Shown piece after piece: positions 44,573-53,608 of a DNA stretch of 64,000 nt. Position 1 is the first letter of the stretch. Each line of letters begins with the position of its first letter. The notes under the pieces are model-generated. The model ran no database searches. It was not told where the DNA came from and saw only the letters and a list, made by a program, of their open reading frames with translations. Made by a program: the position numbers and the translations under genes. This DNA is from Sphingobacteriia bacterium 28-36-52 (GTDB lineage: Bacteria > Bacteroidota > Bacteroidia > Chitinophagales > Chitinophagaceae), in NCBI GenBank assembly GCA_002281575.1, contig NCGN01000002.1, positions 186,001 to 250,000 on the forward strand, read 5' to 3'.

Positions 44573-47500
44573 ATGATGTTGATGTCTAAGACAAGTATAC
44601 ATTGTGTAAAAGGGTTATTGGCCTTGTTGCTTATTTTAGCAACACAGCTGCTAACTGCGCAATGCGTATTTGTTAGTATTTCAGGTCCTAAATGTGCGGG
44701 GGAAGGCACCATCACTGGAACGTTTAGCCGAAGTCCTTATCAAATAGAGTGGATACTCAACGATTCTGTTATTCAAAAATCAAAAGCTTCATTAAGCACG
44801 GTTGCAACCCCAGTCGTAAGTGGAAATGTAGCGGGCAAACTTAGGGTTTCAGGAACACATGGTATTGCCATTGACAACAGCGGAAATATATATGTTTCGG
44901 ATACCATTAATAATAGAATAGTTGCCTATAACAAGAATACACCAGATGGGGTAACTGTAGCTGGTGGTAACGGTGGAGGTAATATGCCCAATCAATTGAA
45001 TAAACCTGCAGGACTATTTATTGATGGATTTGGCAATTTATTTGTAACAGATCAATACAACAATAGAGTTCTTCGCTTTGCTCCCGGATCAAGTAATGGT
45101 TTTTTAGTTGCCGGAGGAAATGGGAAGGGTTCAGGGGCCAATCAATTAAGTGACCCAAGAGACGTGTATGTTGATGCACAAGGATTTGTTTATATAGCAG
45201 ATGCAGGAAATCATCGCATTCAAAGATGGGCCCAAGGTGGTGCTTCTGGATTAACTGTTGCGGGTGGTTTTGGTGCGGGTTCAGACTCTTTACGTTTAAA
45301 TAGCCCTCAAGGGGTTGCAGTAGATGGCAACTTAAATATCTATGTTGCAGATTCTGCAAATAATAGAGTTCAACAGTTTCGATTGGGAAGCGCTGTTGGT
45401 AAAACCGTTATGGGACAATTAGGTAAGGGCACTGGTTATGGATACTTATTTCAGCCTGTTGATGTTTTGGTAGATGCGTTTGGGGATGTATATGTAATTG
45501 AAGCAGGGAATAATAGAGTGCAGAAATTGTTTAATAATGGGGTTGGAATGGTTACCATTGCGGGAAGTGATAATGGGAGCAGTGGTTCAGACAACAATCA
45601 ATTTAATTACCCCACAGGAATTGCGTTTGATGCATCCGGCAATTTATTCGTCTTAGACCAGCAAAATGCTAGGGTGCAACAATATGGAGTTGTTCCCATC
45701 AATACAGAATTAAGGCCTTATCAGGGTGGAGTGTATATGGCTAGGGTCAATTCATTTTCAGGTTGTGTTCAACAATCTAATATCATTTATGTAAACCCCA
45801 AACCAGATATTAATATAAGTGGCAAAACAGCTATTTGTACTGGGGATGTTGCAGAAATAAAATTAACTGGTAGTACCAATTACACTTGGTTCCCTAATAC
45901 AGGGGTTAATAAAATAAACGATAGTACTTATTTGCTTAAGCCAGATTCAACCACTTTTTACGGGATTAATTCATTAACCGATAGCGGTTGCGTTTCGTAT
46001 AGGGCATTAACTATTAATGTTGGATTAAGATCTATACCTGTAGTAACACCCACTATTTGTTTGTCTCCTGATGCAACTAAAATTACGACCACTATTTTGG
46101 GCGACCGGCCAGCTAGTCTAAATTATTTCAGAAATAACGGAATTAAAGCAGGTAGTTTTTTCCCAGAATGGAGCAAAATAGGAACTGCTTTTGCGGGAGG
46201 GAATGGTATTGGAAATGGAGCAGGTCAATTTGGGTTGCCTATGGGTGCATTTATAGACCCTAAGGGGAATGTTTATGTTGCCGATGCTGTAAATCATCGA
46301 ATACAATTATGGAAGCAAGGAGACTTGGTGGGAACTACTGTTGTTGGTGGAAAAGGTGAGGGAAGTGCCAACGACCAACTCAATTATCCAACAGGAGTTT
46401 TTGTGGATGTTGCAGGTAATATTTATGTAGCCGATCAAAATAATCATCGAATACAATATTTTGCTAAAGGCGCTTCTATAGGCACTACTGTAGCTGGAGG
46501 GTTAGGGGCTGGTAATAGCACTTACCAATTAAATTTCCCAGCTAGTGTTTTTGTAGATAGTTATGGAAATATTTATATAGCTGATGCTGGAAATCACCGA
46601 GTTCAAAAATGGAGCAATTCGGGTTCGCAAGTTAAAACAGTTGCTGGAACTGGCTTGCCTGGTAATGATGGTGTTAGATTGAATAACCCACAAGCTGTTT
46701 ATGTAGATCAGCGAAATAATTTGTTTGTAGCCGATGCCGAAAACCATCGCATCATGTTTTATGATCAAACAAGTTTGGTAGGTGCGGTGGCAGCTGGTAA
46801 TCGAGGTCCTGGCATATTGCCCAATCAATTAAATTTTCCTGCAGGTATTTTTGTAGATGGGAACAGCAATATGTTTATTGCAGACAGAGGAAATAATAGA
46901 ATTCATCGTTGGGCTTTATATGATACTGTTGGCACAACGGTTGCTGGATTAGCAAATGGGAGCTCAGGTTCTGCACTAGATCAATTACAATTGCCTAATG
47001 CTGTTGGAATAGACTTAGAAGGAAATATGTATGTAGCAGATAGTAGAAATTATCGCATTCAAAAATATACTATTACAGCTGGTGCAGACACTGTATTGCA
47101 AACTAAAATTTCGGGTACTTATACTGCTTTGTCTGCTTCTTTTTCTGGTTGTGTAACAGGCTCAGGAAATGCCTTTGTGGTAGTTGCTCCTGATTTAAAA
47201 ATTAAAAATGATACTACTGCAATATGTGAGGGTGGGCAAGCAAATCTGATTGTTACTGGATCAAATAATTATAGGTGGTCACCTGCTGCAGGTTTAAGTG
47301 CAACTAATAGAGATACTATTGTAGCTAAACCATCAGTAACTACAAAATATACGGTTGTATCATCAATTGGAAATGGGTGTAATTCTACTGCAGATGTAAC
47401 AATTACCGTGTATAAAAAACCAGAGCTGAATATTATTAGCCCTACCTGCATATCAAATGAGCCAATGAAATTATCTGCTAGTCCTCGGGTGAAAAATGTA

Positions 47501-49333
47501 TTATGGACGCTCAATAATGATACTTTGGTTAACATGGTAAGTAGCTTTAGCAAAACTGCAGAAACTGTTGCTGGTAAACTAGTTGGAGGAACAGATTCCA
47601 CTCAATTTGGAAGACCAAGTTTTGTGTTTGTAGACGAAAAGAAAAATATTTATGTATGCGATCAATGGAATCATAGAATACAGAAATGGCTGCCTGGTGC
47701 TAAGTCAGGAATAACGGTTGCAGGCGGTAGAGGTGCAGGAAAAAGATTGAGTCAGTTGAATAATCCAACAAGCATTTTTGTAACAGCGGATGGATTGTTA
47801 TACATAGCTGATACCGATAATGATAGAATATTAGTATGGAAAGAAGGTGATACAACTGGCACTGTTGTGGCTGGTGGTAATGGTAGAGGAATTAAGCCCA
47901 ATCAATTGTCTTATCCAACAAGTGTATTTGTAGACGCATACGGATCGGTTTATATAGCTGATGCTCTAAATGCTAGAATTCAACTTTGGATTAAAGGAAG
48001 TATTGCTGGTAAAACTGTAGCAGGGGGTAATTTTGCTGGTGCAAATGCCAACCAATTAAGTAACCCATTGGGTGTTTTTGTAGATCAAAGAGAAAATATT
48101 TACATAGCCGATTCTCAAAATGATCGAATTCAACGTTGGAAATTAGGTGATATTAGAGGCACAACTGTTGCAGGCGGAAAGGGTAAAGGCAATAATGCCA
48201 ATCAGGTAGTGTCTCCTTTAAATGTTTTTCTTGATGCCAATAATCAATTGATTATTACAGAAGGAGGTACGGCCAATCGAATCAAGAGTTGGATGGTTGG
48301 TGCAGATTCTGGCAATGTGATTGCTGGTGGAATTGAAAAAGGAACAGCCTCAGATCAATTGGATTTACCAGGAAGTAGTTTTATAGATTTGGATGGAAAT
48401 TTATATGTAGCTGATATGAATAATTTCCGCATTCAACGATATGCTACAACCGATACCCTTTTTTCTATACAACCTAAAGCAAAAGGCATCTATAATGCAT
48501 TGGCTACTAGTTTTAGTGGTTGTTTGGCTAAGTCGGATGACTTTAGATTAGATAGTGGCTATACTCCAACTAAGCCCGTGGTATTTGATATTCAATATTG
48601 CCTAAATGAAACAGCAAGTCCATTGGGTGCCTTAGGAGATAGTTTGCTTTGGTATACAAGGGCAAATGGTGGAATTGGTGCAGCCACAGCACCTACTCCT
48701 TTAACCAGCGCGGTAGGTACTGCAACTTACTGGGTGTCTCGTAGTAATATATTAGCAGGTTGTGAAAGTGTTAGACAAAAAATAACCGTTAATACCAAAC
48801 CTTTACCTGGTGCATCTCTTGCCATTGTTGGAAAGCAAAATATTTTACCTGGAGACACAACCAGATTAATTGCTTCTGCAGATTCTGGAAAAGTAATTAG
48901 CAAAATTCTATGGTACAGAAATGGAACTCAATTGAATTCTACACCAGATACCACTAATAAATTATTTGTATTTTATTCTACCATTGGCAGATACAATATT
49001 GCAGTAACCGATACCAATCTTTGTACTTCTATTTCAGATACAATTGATATTCGGGCTGATTTAACTACCGAACAGCAAATTTATTTTTTCCCTAATCCTG
49101 TCATTAATTCTGCAAAAATCATTTTTACTCCCTTAACCAATAGCAGTACTTACTTAAAAGTAATATCAAATAATGGGGTGGTTATGATTAACAAACGAAT
49201 TATAACTGGTACTACAACTGGTAATTTTGTATACGATTTAGAATTGGCTCAATTACCTAAAGGAATTTACAATCTTGAATTAGTTACAGGAGCAGGTAGA
49301 ATTATTGCTCGAAATCGATTTGTGAAACTCTAA
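44573..49333 (+). CDS. large secreted NHL-repeat protein with T9SS C-terminal sorting domain
   Basis: A 1586-aa exported protein (signal peptide ending LLTAQC). Three blocks of six NHL repeats each lie at about residues 92-372, 557-834 and 1016-1289, each repeat of the form VDxxGNIYVADxxNHRIQ and VAGGNGxG. Each block should form one six-bladed propeller. Blocks are joined by Ig-like segments of about 150-180 residues with SFSGC and SNYRWSPAAGL-type motifs. The C-terminus (about 1502-1586) has YFFPNPV and KGIYNLELV, the type A sorting domain of the T9SS. Surface-exposed or secreted; ligand unknown. Nearest start ATGs are at 44573, 44576 and 44582. Confidence 0.85.
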   Translation: MMLMSKTSIHCVKGLLALLLILATQLLTAQCVFVSISGPKCAGEGTITGTFSRSPYQIEWILNDSVIQKSKASLSTVATPVVSGNVAGKLRVSGTHGIAIDNSGNIYVSDTINNRIVAYNKNTPDGVTVAGGNGGGNMPNQLNKPAGLFIDGFGNLFVTDQYNNRVLRFAPGSSNGFLVAGGNGKGSGANQLSDPRDVYVDAQGFVYIADAGNHRIQRWAQGGASGLTVAGGFGAGSDSLRLNSPQGVAVDGNLNIYVADSANNRVQQFRLGSAVGKTVMGQLGKGTGYGYLFQPVDVLVDAFGDVYVIEAGNNRVQKLFNNGVGMVTIAGSDNGSSGSDNNQFNYPTGIAFDASGNLFVLDQQNARVQQYGVVPINTELRPYQGGVYMARVNSFSGCVQQSNIIYVNPKPDINISGKTAICTGDVAEIKLTGSTNYTWFPNTGVNKINDSTYLLKPDSTTFYGINSLTDSGCVSYRALTINVGLRSIPVVTPTICLSPDATKITTTILGDRPASLNYFRNNGIKAGSFFPEWSKIGTAFAGGNGIGNGAGQFGLPMGAFIDPKGNVYVADAVNHRIQLWKQGDLVGTTVVGGKGEGSANDQLNYPTGVFVDVAGNIYVADQNNHRIQYFAKGASIGTTVAGGLGAGNSTYQLNFPASVFVDSYGNIYIADAGNHRVQKWSNSGSQVKTVAGTGLPGNDGVRLNNPQAVYVDQRNNLFVADAENHRIMFYDQTSLVGAVAAGNRGPGILPNQLNFPAGIFVDGNSNMFIADRGNNRIHRWALYDTVGTTVAGLANGSSGSALDQLQLPNAVGIDLEGNMYVADSRNYRIQKYTITAGADTVLQTKISGTYTALSASFSGCVTGSGNAFVVVAPDLKIKNDTTAICEGGQANLIVTGSNNYRWSPAAGLSATNRDTIVAKPSVTTKYTVVSSIGNGCNSTADVTITVYKKPELNIISPTCISNEPMKLSASPRVKNVLWTLNNDTLVNMVSSFSKTAETVAGKLVGGTDSTQFGRPSFVFVDEKKNIYVCDQWNHRIQKWLPGAKSGITVAGGRGAGKRLSQLNNPTSIFVTADGLLYIADTDNDRILVWKEGDTTGTVVAGGNGRGIKPNQLSYPTSVFVDAYGSVYIADALNARIQLWIKGSIAGKTVAGGNFAGANANQLSNPLGVFVDQRENIYIADSQNDRIQRWKLGDIRGTTVAGGKGKGNNANQVVSPLNVFLDANNQLIITEGGTANRIKSWMVGADSGNVIAGGIEKGTASDQLDLPGSSFIDLDGNLYVADMNNFRIQRYATTDTLFSIQPKAKGIYNALATSFSGCLAKSDDFRLDSGYTPTKPVVFDIQYCLNETASPLGALGDSLLWYTRANGGIGAATAPTPLTSAVGTATYWVSRSNILAGCESVRQKITVNTKPLPGASLAIVGKQNILPGDTTRLIASADSGKVISKILWYRNGTQLNSTPDTTNKLFVFYSTIGRYNIAVTDTNLCTSISDTIDIRADLTTEQQIYFFPNPVINSAKIIFTPLTNSSTYLKVISNNGVVMINKRIITGTTTGNFVYDLELAQLPKGIYNLELVTGAGRIIARNRFVKL

Positions 49334-49356
49334 CACAATTCCTGCAACATCTTTTG

Positions 49357-49364
49357 TACTTTTG
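49357..49364 (+). promoter_or_regulatory. -7 box of prfB
   Basis: TACTTTTG, a perfect TAnnTTTG, four bases upstream of the prfB ATG at 49369. It implies a very short or missing leader. Confidence 0.6.
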
Positions 49365-49368
49365 ATGC

Positions 49369-50458
49369 ATGACAATAGAGCAAGTTAAATATATGAGGGA
49401 CCGCGTAATGGTCCTGAGGAGGTTTCTTTGACGTTGATAATAGACTATATAAAGTAGAGACCGATAGACAGCTTTCCCTTTCGCCTGGTTTTTGGGACGA
49501 CAATGCCCGAGCAACTTCGGTTATGAAGGAAATTAAAGTAAATGAATACTGGCTTAAGCTGTATAAACAGTTAGAAAACGCAGTGGAAGATTTTGTGCTT
49601 TTGTTTGATTATTGGAAGGCGGGGGATGCAACAGAAGAAGAAACCAAAGAAGCATTTCATTCTGCACTCTCCCAAATAGAAGAAGCTGAATTTAAAAGTA
49701 CATTGAATAAACCCGAAGACGAATTACCTGCAGTGCTCCAAATTAATCCCGGAGCGGGTGGTACAGAAAGCCAGGATTGGGCGGAAATGTTGCTTAGAAT
49801 GTATAGAATGTATGGGGAGAAGCAAGGATGGAAAGTTACTGAATTGGATTTTCAAGAAGGAGATGGCGCGGGTATTAAAAGTGCAACATTACAATTTGAT
49901 GGAGACTTTGCCTATGGGTTTTTAAAAGCAGAGAGTGGGGTGCATCGGTTGGTGCGCATATCGCCATTCGACAGCAATGCAAGAAGACATACTTCTTTTG
50001 CATCTGTTTTTGTATATCCACTAATAGATGAGAGTATTGAAATAAATGTAAACCCAGGAGACTTAGAATGGGCTTTCTATAGAAGTGGTGGAAGTGGCGG
50101 ACAGAATGTAAACAAAGTAGAAACCGCTGTTCGGTTAAAACATTTGCCAAGCGGTATTATTGTTGAATGTCAGCAAGCTAGAACACAGGGAGAGAACAGA
50201 GAGTTGGCAATGAAGATGCTAAAGAGTCGACTATATGAAGAAGAATTAAGAAAAAGACAAGAAGCCATTGATGCCACCAATGCAGGGAAGAAAAAAATTG
50301 AGTGGGGAAGCCAAATTAGGTCGTACGTATTTCATCCATATAAAATGATAAAAGATCATAGAACTGATTATGAAGTGGGTAATATAGCCCCTGTAATGGA
50401 TGGAGAAATTGATGGGTTTATAAAAGCATATTTAATGATGCAGCAAGAAAATAATTAA
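49369..50458 (+). CDS. prfB: peptide chain release factor 2, programmed +1 frameshift
   Basis: Recognises UGA and UAA stops and triggers peptide release. The zero frame begins at ATG 49369 and reads 20 codons to CTT TGA (TGA at 49429-49431). An internal AGGAGG (49417-49422) lies three bases before CTT. A +1 shift on CTT-T-GAC lets translation continue from 49430 to the stop at 50456-50458, giving 362 aa. The long frame contains SPF in VRISPFDSN, the release-factor GGQ in [12 protein letters not shown], and normal RF2 domains. RF2 thereby controls its own synthesis. mgtE follows 9 bp downstream. Confidence 0.96.
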
Positions 50459-50467
50459 ATTGTAATT

Positions 50468-51859
50468 ATGTCTTTGGAACTGGAACAACCTAATTTATTT
50501 GAACAATTTGAATTGTTAATTCAAAACGAAGATACTCTTGAAATAAGAGAGTTTTTGAACGATCAAAATATTAGTGATGTTGCAGATTTAATAAATGAGT
50601 ATCCTGAATACGAAGCTAGAATTGTGGCCAATATGGCTATACATAGGGCCGCGAGCGTATTTAAAATTTTGGATATTGCCCAGCAAAAAGATATTGTAAA
50701 AGAATTGCCTTCTGCTAAAACAGCAGAATTATTGAATGAGTTGCCTGCAGATGACCGAACTGACTTTTTGGAAGAATTACCCAAAGCAGCCATTAGAGAT
50801 TTAATTAAATTGTTAGATCCAGAGGAAAGAAAAATAACCCTATCCTTATTGGGATATCCAGAAGATAGTGTGGGTAGACTAATGACGCCAGATTATGTTT
50901 ATGTGTACTTACACAATACCATGTCTGAAGTGTTCGATACTATTCGTAAATATGCCAGAAATAGTGAAACCATTGATGTTATTTACGTAATTGATGAGAA
51001 TGGTTTATTAATTGATGATGTTAGAATTAGAGATATTATTTTGGCATCGCCAGAAAAAAGGATTGAGGATGTTATAGATGGGCGGGTAGTTTCTTTGCAA
51101 GTAAATGATGACCAAGAAAATGCCAGCCAGGTATTTAAAATGAATAATCGCGTGGCATTGCCTGTTGTAGACGAAAACAATATTTTATTGGGAATTGTAA
51201 CCATTGATGATATGTTATGGGTAGCTAATGAAGAGTTTAGTGAAGACATGCAGAAAATGGGAGGTACCGAAGCCTTAAATGAACCTTATTTAGATATTCC
51301 TTTATTAAAACTATTTCGAAAACGAGTAGGTTGGTTAATCATTTTATTTATTGGAGAGTTACTCACTGCAACTGCAATGGGACATTTTGAAGACGAGATT
51401 GCAAAAGCATTGATACTGGCATTATTTGTTCCCTTAATTATATCTAGTGGTGGCAATAGTGGATCTCAGGCTTCTACCTTGATTATTCAAGCTATGGCTG
51501 TAGGAGAAATTTATATTTCAGATTGGTGGAGGGTATTAAAAAGAGAAATCATTAGTGGCATTTTATTAGGAACGGTACTAGGTTTGTTGGGATTTTTTAG
51601 AGTGGCTATTTGGCATTCCATCATCCCAAATGTTTATGGCCCTCATTGGGCAATGATTGGAGCTACTGTAGGCTTTTCGCTTATTGGGGTAGTATTGTGG
51701 GGCACATTAACAGGTTCTATGTTGCCCATCTTATTAAAGAAGTTAGGCGCTGACCCAGCAGTTTCTTCGGCTCCCTTTGTAGCTACATTGGTAGATGTAA
51801 CTGGTTTAATCATCTATTTTAGTTTTGCCTATCTTTTTTTAGAAGGATTGCTTTTGTAA
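50468..51859 (+). CDS. mgtE: magnesium transporter MgtE
   Basis: A 463-aa Mg2+ channel. The N-terminal MgtE domain (about residues 20-130) has helical repeats such as VKELPSAKTAELLNELPADDR and EELPKAAIRDLIKLL. Next comes a CBS pair (about 135-260), which senses magnesium, starting at LMTPDYVYVY. The C-terminal membrane domain has five segments with SSGGNSGSQASTLIIQAMAVGEI, the family pore motif. All parts are present and length is normal. Confidence 0.94.
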   Translation: MSLELEQPNLFEQFELLIQNEDTLEIREFLNDQNISDVADLINEYPEYEARIVANMAIHRAASVFKILDIAQQKDIVKELPSAKTAELLNELPADDRTDFLEELPKAAIRDLIKLLDPEERKITLSLLGYPEDSVGRLMTPDYVYVYLHNTMSEVFDTIRKYARNSETIDVIYVIDENGLLIDDVRIRDIILASPEKRIEDVIDGRVVSLQVNDDQENASQVFKMNNRVALPVVDENNILLGIVTIDDMLWVANEEFSEDMQKMGGTEALNEPYLDIPLLKLFRKRVGWLIILFIGELLTATAMGHFEDEIAKALILALFVPLIISSGGNSGSQASTLIIQAMAVGEIYISDWWRVLKREIISGILLGTVLGLLGFFRVAIWHSIIPNVYGPHWAMIGATVGFSLIGVVLWGTLTGSMLPILLKKLGADPAVSSAPFVATLVDVTGLIIYFSFAYLFLEGLLL

Positions 51860-51896
51860 AAGTCTGCTTTGATTTTCCTAAGTTTAAGGATAATTA

Positions 51897-53564
51897 ATGC
51901 TTATGTATCGCTTCTTTTTATTGTGTTTCCTTTGTTTTTCTATAACTATTCTAACTGCTCAAACAGTATTAATTCCTGCTTATACTGGCTATGCTTTGCC
52001 CACTGAAAAAGAAAACATCCAATTGTTTTCTGCAAAAAATGGTTTGCAAAATTGGGTGGATACTAAGCAGAGAATAAGCTGGTTTATATATGTAAAAAAA
52101 CCGGGTGAGCTTCAATTGAGTTTGTTATCTAATAAAATAAATACCGGATCTTTCATTGAAATTTCCTTAGCAGGTAAAACCTTTCAAACCAAAATGATAT
52201 CAGGTTCAGCACAAAAGAAAACGGCTGTAGGAAAAGTGATGATAGGAGATACGGGTTTTTATTCAATCACCATTTCTAGTATTAAAAAAGTGGGTAAATC
52301 AATTGCTAATATTCAATCATTGGAGTTGAAAGGACCCGCCACAGAGGGAATGCATTTTAACCCAGTAGAAAGAAGAAATGCTGCTTCTGTTCATTTAAAA
52401 TATCCCATTGCAGATTCTGTAAAAGCAATGGCATTTTATAATGAAATCATAGTGCCCGAAGATGCAGATCATTTGTACAGTTATTATATGGCTTGTGGAT
52501 TTAAGAGAGGATATTTTGGCATACAGGTAAATAGCCCAACAGAAAGAAGGGTTATTTTTTCGGTTTGGGACGCTGGCAATGAAGTAATTGATCGCAACAA
52601 AGTGCCCGATTCAAATAAAGTAAAACTATTGGCTAAAGGGTACAATGTAGTAGCGAATGATTTTGGGAATGAGGGAACAGGTGGACACAGTCATTTTGTA
52701 TATCCTTGGAAAACAGGAGAGAAATACCAGTTTATGGTTTTTGCATTAACAGACAGTGCAAAAGCTAGTACTATTTATTCTGGATACTTTTTTATTCCAG
52801 AAACAGGGAAATGGAAATTGATTGCAAGCTTTCGTGCCCCCAAAGATGGAAACTATCTACAAAATCTATACTCATTTAGTGAAAATTTCTGGGGATTAAA
52901 TGGGCAGTTAGAACGCAAAGCATATTTTGGAAACCAATGGATTCAAAAATCAAACGGACGCTGGGAAGAATTACTAACAAGTAAATTTTCTTATGATGCA
53001 ACCGGTAAGGCTGGTCATAGAATTGATTATAGTGCAGGGGTAGAGGGGAAACAATTTTATTTAAGCCATGGTGGATTTAAGCCCGCTAATATTCAATTTG
53101 GGCAAAGCTTATTCAGGCAACCAACCGGTCAAAGACCCAATGTAGATTTAAATAGAAATGCTGATTCTCTTGAGCAGGCTTTGGAAGACATAGAAACGAT
53201 TAAGGCCGCAGTAGGTAAAGGGACCATTGATACAACTGGTAATGAGTCTTCGGTTTACTACCATATTGTTAAACAAGGGAACGGGAAAGCAATTAAAGTA
53301 ACCGATACGGTTAGTGTTTACTACAAGGGCAAGTTACTGTCGGATGGAAGTATATTTGATCAAACCAAAGAGAAGCCTGCTACTTTTCCTTTGAATCGGT
53401 TAATCAAAGGCTGGCAGTTGGCAGTTCCAAAAATTAATGTGGGCGGCATTATTACCGTCATCATTCCATCGGGGCAAGCTTATGGAATTAGAAGTAGGAG
53501 CAAAGACATCCCCGCCAATAGTGTACTGGTGTTTGATATTGAAGTGTTGGATGCTCGGCAATAA
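51897..53564 (+). CDS. DUF5077/DUF3472 protein fused to an FKBP-type peptidyl-prolyl isomerase
   Basis: A 555-aa exported protein (signal ending LTAQT). The N-terminal part (about 25-150) resembles DUF5077, and the middle (about 165-410) is a DUF3472 domain with GYFGIQVN, GGHSHFVYPWK and GQLERKAYFGNQWI. The C-terminal 110 residues are an FKBP domain: VSVYYKGKLLSDGSIFD, IKGWQLAVPKINVGG, PSGQAYG and VFDIEVL. An acidic helical linker joins them. The FKBP lacks none of its usual strands. Role unknown; perhaps folding or carbohydrate-related surface function. Confidence 0.8.
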   Translation: MLMYRFFLLCFLCFSITILTAQTVLIPAYTGYALPTEKENIQLFSAKNGLQNWVDTKQRISWFIYVKKPGELQLSLLSNKINTGSFIEISLAGKTFQTKMISGSAQKKTAVGKVMIGDTGFYSITISSIKKVGKSIANIQSLELKGPATEGMHFNPVERRNAASVHLKYPIADSVKAMAFYNEIIVPEDADHLYSYYMACGFKRGYFGIQVNSPTERRVIFSVWDAGNEVIDRNKVPDSNKVKLLAKGYNVVANDFGNEGTGGHSHFVYPWKTGEKYQFMVFALTDSAKASTIYSGYFFIPETGKWKLIASFRAPKDGNYLQNLYSFSENFWGLNGQLERKAYFGNQWIQKSNGRWEELLTSKFSYDATGKAGHRIDYSAGVEGKQFYLSHGGFKPANIQFGQSLFRQPTGQRPNVDLNRNADSLEQALEDIETIKAAVGKGTIDTTGNESSVYYHIVKQGNGKAIKVTDTVSVYYKGKLLSDGSIFDQTKEKPATFPLNRLIKGWQLAVPKINVGGIITVIIPSGQAYGIRSRSKDIPANSVLVFDIEVLDARQ

Positions 53565-53608
53565 ATTTTTTAACTTAACTTGAATTCCAATCCAATATTA
53601 ATAGTTAT

